The notes under the pieces are model-generated. The model made no database searches and was not told the origin of the DNA. It was given only the letters and a program-made list of their open reading frames with translations. From Paraspadella gotoi (lineage: Eukaryota; Chaetognatha), in the NCBI GenBank assembly GCA_051294375.1, contig CM119265.1, positions 21,886,278 to 21,950,277 on the forward strand: 64,000 nucleotides of DNA, given 5' to 3'. This document shows positions 10,734-23,834 of this stretch, in pieces. Numbering within the stretch: position 1 is the stretch's first letter; each line of letters begins with the position of its first letter. Position numbers and translations under genes: made by a program.

Positions 10734-12037
10734 GGCCCTGCTTCCAGGAAGGCACCTCTGGCGCTTTGCTCAGTTTTACTGGGAAGCGGACGAAGGCGCT
10801 CCGGGATAAAAATTAACGACGCTTGACGGTGCGATTGTTCGACAACTAAAGGGACTAAAAACGACCGGACAGGTCTTCAACTAAATCTTCGATGGAGCGC
10901 CTTCGTCAGCCTCCTTTCCTTGAACTGCGGTTTCGCGATCCCTCGTTCCCTCACCTTTTACGAACGAAATATTTGAAGAAAGAACTCGAAAACGAAAAAT
11001 GGGCTGGAACGAGATTTAAAACGTAATTGGGGTACAAGATTCGAGATCGATACTTAAACGATTTAGAATGAAAAAGTTTTGAAAAGTTTTGAGGCTAGAT
11101 ACGTCTCGTTAATCGACGTCTTCGGCGAAGGAGAACGACGATTCGGAATAGGCTAAAAGTTTAGCTTTAACGCGTCGTGACTGTGTCAAGAAACGTGAAC
11201 CGAAAGGCTTTTCGCGACGGGGGGAGACACTTCGATGACAATAAAGAGATAAAAAACGGGGTACGTCGCTTTTAACAAGACGGAAACGAGCTCCCTTTTA
11301 TTTCTTCTCCGCCGCTTTTACATTCTCCGCACAATTTCGCCTCAATTACCGGGTCAATTTACGGGTCATACCGGCGTCGTACCTGGTCCGTCGGATGGAA
11401 CAAGGGGGGGAATGAAAGTAGGAACTGACGGGGAACGGCGCGGCGGCAGGAAATGAAAGTCCCAGGGGGTGGGGCGGAGTGGAGGAGGATGAAGAGGAAG
11501 AGCAGAAGAAAATGGGAGGGGAAAGAGAGACAAGATAAGAAAAGAGGATGTGGATTAAAAGTAATAAATAAGAGGGGAAGAATATTAGTATTACGATTAT
11601 GAAAAATGTCAAATCACCTGTTTCGCGATCTATAGTTTTTGAGATTTTAAATTACTTTATTTTTTTTTTATGATATATTTTTTTCATTTTTTCGTTATTT
11701 AAATCTAAAAATTTGCGATGGGGACGTTAGTGTTATTTTCTGAAAATAGAGGAAGCATCGACACAACGCATTTCAGTAAATCTTACAATGACGGTTAAAA
11801 AACAATGTCATTGTGTTTCGACAAATACAAAACTCGGTGACACGGTCGCCTGTCGTCGCGTGGCAACCGCGCCTCCCAACGGAGAGTAAATAAGGAGACA
11901 AAGGAACGTCAAGGTAAACAAAAGGGTCGAAAGGAAAACAAAGGGGAGGCGAAAAGAGAAATGTAGGGCAGAGATCGAAGACAATTCACTATCACTAATC
12001 GAGATGAACTTTGCGAGATTGGTCGCGGATCATAAAT

Positions 12038-12040
<3 letters not shown>
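10734..12040. other. Upstream region of the minus-strand gene; no gene seen
   Basis: Moderately GC-rich for about 600 bases upstream of the ATG at 10733, which fits a promoter region, then mixed sequence. No exon with family character is seen. Ends in a (GA)n tract and a 25-base gap. Confidence 0.4.
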
Positions 12041-12071
<31 letters not shown>

Positions 12072-12096
12072 NNNNNNNNNNNNNNNNNNNNNNNNN
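12072..12096. other. Assembly gap, 25 N
   Basis: Exactly 25 N inside a (GA)n tract. Confidence 0.99.
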
Positions 12097-12109
12097 TGAA
12101 GAGAAGAAG

Positions 12110-12175
<66 letters not shown>

Positions 12176-12457
12176 TTTTCCCGATTGGACTCGTTGACCT
12201 CAGAACCCTCATGGATTCAGACACCAGCACAAAATAAGGCTTTTGTTTATTTCGGCGTCTTTGTAATTTGTCCTCAAGAGGGCGACGGAGTCGACGAGGT
12301 GGACGATGGCGACGACAATGGCGAAGACTACGACGCGATGCGACGAAACGATGACACGACACGGATGAGGCGAGACGATTTTATCCGTGAGAGTCAAAGT
12401 GCCATAGAGTTCAGACAGAGACGAGTGAAAACAGGAGTGGTGGTGGTATCGGGACTT

Positions 12458-12547
<90 letters not shown>

Positions 12548-12837
12548 CTTCGTCCCACCCCTCTACTTCATTTCCCCCATAACAAACTTAGCTTTGTTTA
12601 GTCAACAAAAACAACAACATCAACAAAAGCTGTCAAAGGTGCACTTCCCATCGAGGTTAAATAAAAACCAAAAAGTTCCTACTTTTTCCTTCACCTCTTG
12701 ACCTCCCTCTCGCACTCGATCTCAATCTCTGTTCTCGCCTTTCTCCTCCTTCTTTTTCCTTCTCTCGTTATTAATAAAAAAATCATTAAATTAAAATAAA
12801 TTAAATATCAATAAACAAGAAGCAATAATATTAAAAT

Positions 12838-12859
12838 ATTATTATTATTATTATTATTA

Positions 12860-12929
<70 letters not shown>

Positions 12930-12930
12930 C
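12838..12930. repeat. (ATT)n microsatellite
   Basis: Long ATT array, the counterpart of 15918-16040 in the second copy of the duplication; the arrays differ in length. Confidence 0.9.
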
Positions 12931-12999
12931 TAATACTTAAGGGAGTGGTCTTTTCATACAATTGATCATTCTTTGAACATATATACCACTTCATTTATA

Positions 13000-13230
13000 G
13001 GGAAGCCAGGAACTCTGGGAGTGATAAGCGAGACTGTGAGAGAATCTTGATTGAAAGTTGCAGGGACCTGCTAAGTCATTATCTTGTAAAAAGTGATGGA
13101 GGCCTTAAGCCACCAAAGCCTGTCCAATGTCAGGGCCCAGATTGCTTATTTATTAAATGAATGGATAATTTTTTATATTCGGTCTGTACCAATTCATTAA
13201 TACAAGCAATCAAAATCGGTTTCAGTTTAA
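13000..13230 (+). repeat. Interspersed repeat copy (SINE-like), forward
   Basis: Contains cagggacctgctaagtcatt, gatggaggccttaagccacc and a tail with attaaatgaatggata. The same unit recurs inverted at 14210-14325 and elsewhere in the window. Short, without coding capacity. Confidence 0.6.
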
Positions 13231-14209
13231 ACCGGCATAATAATTATAATATTATAATATTATAATAAAACGGCATAATATTAATATGTTGGGCAAGCAG
13301 ATAGTGGTAATTTTTCCGACGTTTCCCATCCCAGGCATTCCATTCTACATTAAACAATTAATACTACATACTACTTACTACCTAGTATATACTACATGAT
13401 AGTACATAGACGATTAACGAAAGAAACAACAAATACACATATTAAATATAAATGGATTATCTTAAAAGTCAACAGAGGAAGATGAAACCACTTCTCAAAC
13501 TGCTCCGCATTTTTCTATACATGAAGAGATGACTTCACCCGGAGCGGCGACAGTTCTGCCCCGACCAATTTGGAAGCGATCTCGATGTAGGCTAATTGGA
13601 TCCTTCGCGCTAGTCACTCGGTTCGCGTTCGGTGACATTGTGTTCATTTTTAAGGATTTCTTATCCTTATCTTGTTCAAACGCTCCTTAAAATCGTGTAT
13701 TACAGTATGTACCGTTAAAAATCGAAAAACGACAGATCCAGGTAACAAAAATAAAAGAACAATTTTTTGTGACTTAAAGAATTTAAAAAAAAAGTTAAGG
13801 AATATGTCAAATATAGATCTTTGACAAAAAAAAAACTATTATCTATATTAAAGCGACTCGCATTATTTTTTCTTCCTCTCTTTCTTTCTTTACCTTTGGA
13901 GTGAACCAATTTTTAAAATTACATCTTATTCAAAAAACCGGCTCTCGCCTTAATTGTATCCGAAATAAAGACGTTACACTGGTCAACAATCTGTTGCTTA
14001 ATAGAAAAGAAGAGTCTATTATTTAAAATTTCCATCGCGCCCTCTCTCTTTTTATTCATTTTTAAATTCCTTTCAAGATTCGAACAAGAATGCAACAGTA
14101 TTTTGCGACAAGGTCTTAGCCGTAATTTCTGAATCTGAACGGAATTCATCGGCCATCAAATTCCTCATTTGAAAATAAAGAGTTTTTGCCCAAATCGCGT
14201 TTCCATTTA

Positions 14210-14325
14210 TTTTTATGAAATTGGTACAAACCAATATAAAAATTATCCATTCATTTAATAAATAAAGCTATCTTGCCCCTGACTTTGGACAGGCTTTGGT
14301 GGTTTAAGGCCTCCATCACTCTTAC
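14210..14325 (-). repeat. Interspersed repeat copy, inverted
   Basis: Reverse complement of part of the unit at 13090-13215 (shared words tatcttgcccctgac and ggtttaaggcctccatcac). With the forward copy it forms an inverted pair about 1 kb apart. Confidence 0.6.
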
Positions 14326-14530
14326 CAATATTAGAAAAAAATTTTATATAATTTTTTTCGAAAAACAATTAACACTATTATCTGTTCAAATTGAAAAAAT
14401 ATAGATGGAGATAGTTAATACTTGACAACTTCATAACTTAGGTATACAATTTTTATTATATATTTGTGAGTTCAAAAAACTAAATTCTTGGCTACAATTT
14501 AATATTTTCTATACGTTTTTTTTTAAATGA

Positions 14531-15220
14531 ATGGAATCTGAGGGCAATAAAAGAAAGAATTTGAGAGTTGGCGAAAAACACTTTGATAATTTTGGGCGTA
14601 ATTAGAGGAGTTTTGACGGTTAATCGCGTTTTGCTTTGATCTACTGGGCGAACTTCGGTGGCAATGGTGAGCTCTCCTCTGTCTCTCTCTCTCTCTCTCT
14701 CTTTCTCTCTCCCTCTACCTCTCTCTTCTCTCTTCTTTCTTCTCTCCCTCTCTCTCTCTCTCTCTCTTATTTATCCCCACTCCCTCTTTCGCCTATAGTA
14801 TTGTTTATATGGGTCCTCTTAAGTTAATTATAAACAATAAACACTATTATACAAAATAACACTAATTAAACAAATAAACATGGTAGTAGTCGGAAAACTG
14901 TATTAAACGTTTTTTTCATAGGAACTTATTATTTATATATTTATTATGGTAATTCTTTTAAATAAAATTATTATTCTTTCTCTTATAAGGTATTAATACC
15001 TTATTTGCTCCTAAAAAAATAGTATTTTAATCTCTATTGTTTCTTTTAGTTGAACTATGCGAAGTCGGAAATGTCCGGATTACGATTCCCACAAGGTAAA
15101 TGGAACCGAAAGAAATGTTCATTTGTTTTCTATCTTGCCAGGTGATCCAAATCAAAACACTTCATATTGTATCTCCAGGCTGGCCTTCATCTCGCTCTTT
15201 TTCTCTTACTTAATCATTAT

Positions 15221-15222
<2 letters not shown>
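14531..15222 (+). pseudogene. Duplicated 5' exons of the sphingomyelinase-like gene
   Basis: 14531-14666 matches exon 1 of the gene at 17569 but carries several single-base insertions and a stop, so its frame is broken. 15054-15103 matches exon 2, and 15178-15222 the start of exon 3, after which similarity ends in (GA)n. It is either a true partial duplication or a second, poorly corrected haplotype placed in tandem. It cannot encode the enzyme. Confidence 0.7.
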
Positions 15223-15256
<34 letters not shown>

Positions 15257-15545
15257 CCCGATTGGACTCGTTGACCTCAGAACCCTCATGGATTCAGACA
15301 CCAGCACAAAATAAGGCTTTTGTTTTATTCGGCGTCTTCGTAATTTGTCCTCAAGAGGGCGACGGAGTCGACGAGGTGGACGATGGCGACGACAATGGCG
15401 AAGACTACGACGACGATGGCGACGAAAACGATGACAACGACACGGATGAGGCGAGACGATTTTATCCGTGAGAGGTCAAAGTGCGATAGAGTTCAGACAG
15501 AGACGAGTGAAAACAGGGAGTGGTGGTGGTATCGGGACTTACCGA

Positions 15546-15614
<69 letters not shown>

Positions 15615-15927
15615 TCTCTCTCTCTCTTTCTTTCTTCGTCCCACCCCTCTACTTCATTTCCCCCATAACAAACTTAGCTTTGTTTAGTCAACAAAAACAA
15701 CAACATCAACAAAAGCTGTCAAAGGTGCACTTCCCCATCGAGGGTTAAATAAAAACCCAAAAAGTTCCTACTTTTTCCTTCACCTCTTGACCTCCCTCTC
15801 GCACTCGATCTCAATCTCTGTTCTCGCCTTTCTCCTCTTCTTTTTCCTTCTCTCGTTATTAATAAAAAAATCATTAAATTAAAATAAATTAAATATCAAT
15901 AAACAAGAAGCAATAATATTAAATATT

Positions 15928-16040
<113 letters not shown>

Positions 16041-16084
16041 CTAATACTTAAGGGAGTGGTCTTTTCATACAATTGAATCATTCT

Positions 16085-16330
16085 TTGAAACATTATACCA
16101 CTTCATTTATAGGGAAGCCAGGAACTCTGGGAGTGAATAAGCGAGACTGTGAGAGAATCTTGATTGAAAGTTGCAGGGACCTGCTAAGTCATTATCTTGT
16201 AAAAGTGATGGAGGCCTTAAGCCACCAAAGCCTGTCCAATGTCAGGGGCCAGATTGCTTATTTATTAAATGAATGGATAATTTTTTATATTCGGTCTGTA
16301 CCAATTTCATTAATACAAGCCAATCAAAAT
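16085..16330 (+). repeat. Interspersed repeat copy, forward
   Basis: Copy of the unit at 13000-13230, inside duplication copy 2. Confidence 0.6.
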
Positions 16331-17254
16331 CGGTTCAGTTTTAAACCGGCATAATAATTATAATATTATAATATTATAATAAAAACCGGCATAATATTAA
16401 TATGTTGGGCAAGCAGATAGTGGTAATATTTTTCCGACGTTCCCATCCCAGGCATTCCATTCTACATTAAACAATTAATACTACATACTACTTACTACCT
16501 AGTATATACTACATGATAGTACATAGACGATTAACGGAAAGAAACAACAAATACACATATTAAATATAAATGGATTATCTTAAAAGTCACAGAGGAGATG
16601 AAACCACTTCTCAAACTGCTCCGCATTATTCTATACATGAAGAATGACTTCACCCGGAGCGGCCGACAGTTCTGCCCGACAATTTGGAAGCGATCTCGAT
16701 GTAGGCTAATTGGATCCTTCGCGCTAGTCACTCGGTCGCGTTCGGTGACATTGTGTCATTTTTAAGGATTTCTTATCTTATCTTGTTCAAACGCTCCTTA
16801 AAATCGTATACAGTATGGTACCGTTAAAATCGAAAACGACAGATCCAGGTAACAAAAATAAAGACAATTTTGTGACTTAAAATATTTAAAAAAATGTAAG
16901 GAATATGTCAAATATAGATCTTTGACAAAAAAAAAACTATTTTATCTAATATTAAAGCGACCTCGATTTATTTTTTCTTCCTCTTTTCTTCTTTACCTTT
17001 GGGTGAACCAATATTTACAAATTACATTCTTTTCAAAAACCGCTCTCGCTGTAAATTGTATCCGAATAAAGACAGTTTACACGGTCACAATCTGTTTGCT
17101 AATAGAAAAGAAGCTTATTAAAAATTCCTCCGTTTTTTTTTTCATAAAATTCAAGAATGAAAGTTTTTGCGCCGTCTGAATCTGAACGGAATTCATCGCA
17201 TTCAAATCCTCATGAAAATAAAGAGTTTTTGCCCAAATCGGTTTCCATTTATTT

Positions 17255-17365
17255 TTATGAAATTGGTACAACCAATATAAAAATTATCCATTCATTTAAT
17301 AAATAAGCTATCTTGCCCCTGACTTTGGACAGGCTTTGGTGGTTTAAGGCCTCCATCACTCTTAC
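17255..17365 (-). repeat. Interspersed repeat copy, inverted
   Basis: Copy of the unit at 14210-14325, inside duplication copy 2, about 200 bases upstream of exon 1 of the phosphodiesterase gene. Confidence 0.6.
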
Positions 17366-17568
17366 AATATTAGAAAAAATTTTTTATATAATTTCGAAAA
17401 ACAATTAACACTATTATCTGTTCAAATGAAAAAATATAGATGGAGATAGTTAATACTTGACAACTTCATAACTTAGGTATAACATTTTTATTCATATATT
17501 TGTGAGTTCAAAAACTAAATTCTTGGGCATACAATTTATAATTTTCTATACGTTTTTTTTTAAACTGA

Positions 17569-19983
17569 ATGGAATCTGAGGGCAATAAAAGAAAGGATTT
17601 GAGAGTTGGCGAAAAACACTTGATAATTTTGGGCGTAATTGTAGGAGTTTTGACGGTAATCGCCGTTGCTTTGATCTACTGGCGAACTTCGGTGGCAATG
17701 GTGAGCTCTCCTCTGTCTCTCTCTCTCTCTCTCTCTTTCTCTCTCCCTCTACCTCTCTCTCTCTCTCTCTTTCTCTCTCCCTCTCTCTCTCTCTCTCTCT
17801 TTATTTATCCCCACTCCCTCTTTCGGCCTTTAGTATTGTTTATATGGGTCCTCTTAAGTTAATTATTAAACAATAAACACTATTATACAAAATAAACACT
17901 AATTAAACAAATAAACATGGTAGTAGTCGGAAACTGTATTAAACGTTTTTTTCATAGGAACTATTAATTATATATTTATTATGGGTAATTCTTAATAAAA
18001 TTTTTACTTCTTTTTAGTTTTACCTATTTTAAAATAGTATTTTAAATCTCTATTTTTCTTTTAAGTTGAACTATGGAAGTCGGAAATGTCCGGATTACGA
18101 TTCCCACGGTAATGGAACCGAAAAAATGTTCATTTGCTTTTTATCTTGACCATTGACCATCAAACCTCATGATCTCCAGGCGGCCTTCATCTCGCCTTCC
18201 TCTCTTACAACATATACCAAGTCCCGAAGGCGGAGGACTCTGCCCGGCGCCTTTCTCGCCTTATACCCGCCTTGAAGGAAGTGGACGGGCGGTTCGGGCT
18301 CCGCCCTCCGGACATCCTCCTCTTTCAGGAGGTCCTCTTCTCGCGGACGGCGGCGAATCTGCGGAAAGGGCTCGAGGACGAGTATCCTTACTTCGCCGTG
18401 CAGAAGGGATGTACTAGGGTGAGTCGAAGATGGACGAATCTTGGCGAAACTCAACATTTTTTGGGAATTATTTTTGTATTACAAGAAAATATTATGAGAC
18501 CATTCGTCAACTATCCTCTTCTTGTTGTTTAGAAAGGTTAATAAGCCTAGAAGTTGGTAGAATAGCATGTAAAGATACTACTCTTCCATTATTATTGTTC
18601 TGTTAGGCTAATTTTATTTACTTGTTGCGTCCACAAAAGACAATTATTCTCTAAAAAAAAGAAATATGAAACTTTAACCCTTATTTCCACAAATACGCGA
18701 GACCAACCAATTTGAATAATTAAAAATAGAAAAATGTAAAATGTAAAATCATTTCGACGAGTCATCTTTAATCAGTGGCGATTCTTCGGCGGCGGCCAAA
18801 CCTGCAACGCAATCGCCTCCAAATTCCCCATCGACGATTGGCAGACGTTGGTGGGCGGATGGACGCCCGTCGTTTACGCCAAGATCAACGTCAAGCAGCA
18901 CCAGGTGGAGACTGAGTGGGCGATGAGTGTCGGTTTGAAGAGAATATCTGTGTTTCTCAAGTTTTGATGCTCGCCTTCAATCGAGAATCTCAATTTTCAC
19001 ATCCTCGTCCCGAATTTAGAATTCGACGGACAAATTTATCCACGTCATAAATCTGCATTTTATATCCGGCAATAAGGTAATGTCAACAATGGTTATTGAA
19101 TATGCTCTATTGCTTATCTAGTTGCGGATTTTTAGAATGTTTTGTTCAGACCGAGAAGAGAATCAAGGACTATGAATTCATCAAAACTTGGATGGAGAAA
19201 AATGGAATCCCAAAAGACGAGCCCGTGATTGTCGGCGGTAATTCGATAAATAAATAAATTAAAAAAATTAATAAATGAATAAATGAATTTAAAAAAATAC
19301 ATAAAAAATATATGAATAAATAATAAAATAAATCATATTTTATGATTTTAAATTATATTTTATAAAGAATACGAATTAATTTGATTGATTAATTGATCAA
19401 TTAACTATACTTAATATAAACTCAAACCTATCCCCCACAACCCAGGCGATTTCAATGACGCGGCCCCACACAGTTGGGACAACCTCGGCCACAACGACAT
19501 CGAATCGATGCCGGCGTGGCGTCTCGCCTACGATCACCGGCGGACGGGACGAGTTGTAGATGGCGTCTATCATCCGGGATCTTGGACGCAGAGAAGCAAC
19601 TGGATCGTCGCTATGCAACGAAGATACAACTATACCGCGAAGAGGTACATCCATCGACCGCGAGGTTATTCATAACAGGGGGCGCTGGAGGCGCATTGGT
19701 TGGATTTTATGGGAGGTGCCCTCTCATGATTTAAATCGGTTGTCCTAAAGAGGAAAACTTTGCGATGTGAGAATTATATGATGTGAAAGAGCCTTGTCTC
19801 GTTGTTCGATGACCGAACTTTGTTGATTTGTCGTCGTGCCTTTGTCTGATCTCAAGTAAAAAAAAGTTTTTGGAGTGATTTAAAAGTGGAGGTTTAATTT
19901 TTGCTGATATTTCGATATACATTGATAAATCTTTTTACAAGGCAGTCCAAATGAGATTAAGACAAAAAAGATATAAGAGTCAA

Positions 19984-20036
<53 letters not shown>

Positions 20037-21063
20037 AGGGCAAAATTCAAAAGAGAGAGATTAAGACAAAAATAAAAGATAAAAGAGTCAGAGAGAGAAA
20101 GAGAGAGAAAGAGATAGAAAGAGAGAGAGGGAGAGAGGCAAAATTCAAAAGGAATTATGGGGACAAACAGAGGACAAAAGAAAAAAAACTGTCTTATCTC
20201 AAAATACCAAATCCGTGCATATGATTACTCTTCCAAATTTAAGTATTCAAGTATTATTCAAGTATAATACTTGAATACTTAAATTTAACTTAAATTTGTT
20301 TTCCAGTCTTTTACAATGTTACTGTTTATGATTATGTTAATACTGTTTTTGGTATTAAAATTTAAAAAAAAAATAAAACTTTATTAGTATTAATATTATT
20401 AATACTATTAAATCCCTTTCCCGAATTTCTCCCTTCGCACGCGATCCCAATCCACCACAACGCCGACAACAACAACAACAACCCAGTTATCCCTGGCGTT
20501 ACGCGCGCGTCATCGATTACGTCACGTACGACGCGGACCATCGGCGTCCGACCGAACCGTGAGTCGCGTCATCAAAAATGTGACGATTTGGCCGTGATGT
20601 CACAAACTGTTTTCCCTCTTTCTCTATTCCCTTCATTTCCTATACATCCCTCTTTCTGGGTCTACAATTGTCGTTCTCCCCGCGCCTCTCCGGGTCCCCC
20701 TCCTGATCCCCTACCTTCCTCTCACTCTCCTCCTTCCTCGTCCCCTTCCCCACCTCTCTTCTCTTATCCCCCCCACCTCCCCCCCAATGCATCTCCAGCG
20801 TGTCCTCCATGCGGGGTTCTGCCCCTGAAATCGTCCAACCCTTTTCTTTCCTCTGCGACCATTCCTGGTGTCGTCGAAAGCCAATGCGCGGCCTCTACTC
20901 CAACGGCCTCTGGTTCTTCGACTTCGCTAACATCCCAACTTCCGTCGACGAAGTGTTTGCGGGTCGTCTCTTCGAAGGCGCCTTCGAGAAGTTGGACGAC
21001 GACTACGACGACCTCTCCGATCATTTTCCGGTTTATCAACAGTTCAGCTTCCAGTTGGAATGA
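17569..21063 (+). CDS. Membrane-anchored sphingomyelinase-like phosphodiesterase (EEP superfamily)
   Basis: Nine exons: 17569-17700, 18066-18108, 18180-18418, 18776-18904, 19020-19076, 19150-19237, 19446-19644, 20487-20558 and 20799-21063. All junctions are GT-AG and phase-consistent, giving about 407 residues without a frame break. Exon 1 encodes a short basic N-terminus and one hydrophobic segment (LIILGVIVGVLTVIAVALIY), a signal anchor that predicts a type II membrane protein. The rest carries superfamily motifs in order: LSYNIYQVPK (metal-site Asn), ILLFQEVLFS (metal-site Glu), FIHVINLHF, VIVGGDFN (Asp/Asn), ARVIDYVTYDADHRRPTE and DLSDHFPVYQQF (catalytic Asp-His). The IDY...DH..P block and spacing resemble secreted sphingomyelinase C enzymes more than nucleases, so the likely reaction is sphingomyelin to ceramide plus phosphocholine outside the cell or in a vesicle lumen. 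Substrate is inferred. The first two exons and part of the third also occur as a broken duplicate at 14531-15222. Confidence 0.82.
19987..20032. repeat. (GA)n microsatellite in intron 7
   Basis: Pure GA array followed by interrupted GA-rich sequence to about 20130. Confidence 0.9.
20235..20286. repeat. Perfect inverted repeat: 23-base arms, 6-base loop
   Basis: Bases 20235-20257 are the exact reverse complement of 20264-20286, with tcaagt between. It lies in intron 7 of the phosphodiesterase gene. The arms are AT-rich but not simple repeats. Possibly a miniature element remnant, a hairpin RNA or a cruciform. Confidence 0.9.
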
Positions 21064-21132
21064 ATACTAAAGGGGAGGGCTTGTAGGTGGAGATGCTGGC
21101 AAGTATTATGCATTGTTATGGACAATTAATGT

Positions 21133-21147
21133 AATAAAATGAATAAA
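21133..21147 (+). terminator. Polyadenylation signals of the phosphodiesterase gene
   Basis: Two AATAAA words (21133-21138 and 21142-21147) lie 70-84 bases after the stop codon. Confidence 0.65.
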
Positions 21148-21285
21148 TTTTGATAACAAATACCCGAGTCGTACAATTTTGTTACAGTTTTATTTAAATA
21201 AGAATCATGAGCTTGATCAGTGGCGTTTCTTCGATTCTTCTTTCTATATGTACGTATATTACAGCTATTTACTGTTCACCTTCTG

Positions 21286-21455
21286 TTACATTCTTATGGT
21301 ATTGCAAGAAGGATTGAGACCTTACGGCTTAACCCACCATAGTCCGTTCAAAGTCAGGGGCAAGCATAATGAATGAATGAATGAATGAATGAATGAATGA
21401 ATGAATGAATGAATGAATGAATGAATGAATTGGTTGTACCGAGTTCATTAAAAAA
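21286..21455 (+). repeat. Interspersed repeat copy with (AATG)n tail
   Basis: Diverged copy of the family at 13000-13230: attgagaccttacggcttaa, then gtcaggggcaagcataatg, a run of about 15 AATG units, and aattggttgtaccgagttca. Confidence 0.6.
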
Positions 21456-21779
21456 CCAGACAACCACTACTACGTATGTAGCGGATGAATTTGTGAATTA
21501 TCTGAAATGAGATTGAGATTGAGTATGTAAAACCCAAAATAAAGTAACAGAAATAAGATTAATCCTCAGTTTGTTGAGGTCGTTTTTATCCGCACTTCTC
21601 CAAACCTCTCAATCAGCTTCGAATCCAAATTTCTATCAACTCTTCTCGACCTTCAATAAACTTTGTTACTCTTCGTCCTCTCACGAATTCTTTTCCACGT
21701 TTCGATTTTGAAATCGAAACCAACGCCAACGTCAAAAGGCGCAATTCATAATTTTCATATTCGATAAATCTTGTTGTTG

Positions 21780-21978
21780 NNNNNNNNNNNNNNNNNNNNN
21801 NNNNNNNNNNNNNNNNNNNNNNNNNNNNNNNNNNNNNNNNNNNNNNNNNNNNNNNNNNNNNNNNNNNNNNNNNNNNNNNNNNNNNNNNNNNNNNNNNNNN
21901 NNNNNNNNNNNNNNNNNNNNNNNNNNNNNNNNNNNNNNNNNNNNNNNNNNNNNNNNNNNNNNNNNNNNNNNNNNNNNN
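21780..21978. other. Assembly gap, 199 N
   Basis: Left edge is a (TTG)n run. Confidence 0.99.
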
Positions 21979-22060
21979 TCCATCGAGGAAATTGGATGAA
22001 AACCAAAAACCAAAAAACGTGACGGTTCCATCTACCGACCGAACGACGACGACGACGACG

Positions 22061-22133
22061 NNNNNNNNNNNNNNNNNNNNNNNNNNNNNNNNNNNNNNNN
22101 NNNNNNNNNNNNNNNNNNNNNNNNNNNNNNNNN
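22061..22133. other. Assembly gap, 73 N
   Basis: Left edge is a (GAC)n run. Confidence 0.99.
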
Positions 22134-22667
22134 CTCGCTCGGACTCCTCGTCAGTGAATTTGATCTTTAATCTCTAAATCGGAAGTGAAGTGAAGTGAGA
22201 CGCTGCATTCGGATGGAACTTATTCGATCGCCGTTCGACGGAGATGCTCCAATTGCTCCATTGTGAACGCTTCACGTCGGCAACATCACGCGAACACTAA
22301 AAGAATCTTTGCAAGCGAAGGAGTAGAAAAATCCTTTTCATGAAACAAAAGAATGAATATAGCGTATAATATTTCATTAATGAGCTTAGATCTTTTGCGT
22401 TAAATATTTACATAACAGCTTCTTTTTTTATAATTTTTTTTTTTAATGTTTTCAATCTAATTAAGTCTTCGTCGTCGTCGTTGTCGTCGTCCACGTTATA
22501 ATACTGTCTTTTATAGTTGATATAGTTTTTTTTCAATCTCGTTCCATCACCCCAGAAAGTAAAAGACGTACGATTTAATCATATCAGGAAAAATAAGAGA
22601 CAAGGAAAGACAAAAACAGAATGAGATCTCTTGCAGATCAACAATACCCGGTTGCTGTCGTCGTCGT

Positions 22668-22999
22668 NNNNNNNNNNNNNNNNNNNNNNNNNNNNNNNNN
22701 NNNNNNNNNNNNNNNNNNNNNNNNNNNNNNNNNNNNNNNNNNNNNNNNNNNNNNNNNNNNNNNNNNNNNNNNNNNNNNNNNNNNNNNNNNNNNNNNNNNN
22801 NNNNNNNNNNNNNNNNNNNNNNNNNNNNNNNNNNNNNNNNNNNNNNNNNNNNNNNNNNNNNNNNNNNNNNNNNNNNNNNNNNNNNNNNNNNNNNNNNNNN
22901 NNNNNNNNNNNNNNNNNNNNNNNNNNNNNNNNNNNNNNNNNNNNNNNNNNNNNNNNNNNNNNNNNNNNNNNNNNNNNNNNNNNNNNNNNNNNNNNNNNN
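22668..22999. other. Assembly gap, 332 N
   Basis: Left edge is a (GTC)n run, right edge a poly-T. Confidence 0.99.
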
Positions 23000-23834
23000 T
23001 TTTTTTTTTTGTGTTGGAAGAAAATATTTTTCTTTGAAACTAATCACGTTCCGATGGTGAAAAGGCGTGAGATTTGTGAAGGGATACGTCGGCGGACGAT
23101 GTGAAATGGAAGCTTGGAAAGAGAGGGGGGGAAAATGGAAATAAAATGGAATGGAAGAAGAAAAAAAAAGAGTGGAATTGCATTAAGAAAAACAAAAAAA
23201 AAAAACTGGGATTAATTGCCAACGAACGGGGAAACGAAACGGTGAAAAATGGGAATAATTGAATTTGAAAATTACGAAATTAAAAAAGGGTGTAAGCCTG
23301 TAAGGGTAATTTAAACAATAATGGAACAACAAACAAGAAAACAAAGTAACAGAATGTTATGGAATAAAACAGCGAGTATAAAAAGTTGGTGAAAAGCGGG
23401 AGAGAAAAAATGGAAGGCGTGGTACCAAACAAAAAAGAGAGGAAAAAAACCGGAAAAAGCATTTTTGGAGAAATGTTATGATACAGAAATGTTGTGATAG
23501 AGAAATGTTGTGATAGAGAAAAGGAAAAAAATGGATGGAAGCGGAAATTATGGGATTTTCTTTGAATCCCAACTTGAGAGGCGTTTCTATGGAATAACAT
23601 TTGCCGTTAGTGATAACAACAACGGTAATAAATTTACAAAAATTCCTTTTTCCTCTTTTTTTCTCTTTGTTACAACGGGATGTTTATTATACAATTTTTT
23701 TTGTCAGTCTACTTGTTTTGTCTCATTCTTGAAAGGTGCAGAGTGAAAAAAAATTTGAATGGTTTATTGTTTAAAACTAACTTCGATGACTAATGTTTGA
23801 CTTGGAAAAAAAAGACACTAGAAATAAAAAAAAA

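Larger units (their letters stand above)
12041..15223 (+). repeat. Direct duplication Z, copy 1
   Basis: This roughly 3 kb block is repeated at 15224-18212 in the same order: (GA)n, a segment starting ttttcccgattggactcg, (CT)n, (ATT)n, two inverted copies of an interspersed repeat, exon 1 of the phosphodiesterase gene and a following (CT)n. Many single-base indels separate the copies. Copy 1 breaks off inside exon 3 of the gene (at about 15222), where a new (GA)n starts copy 2. Confidence 0.85.
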
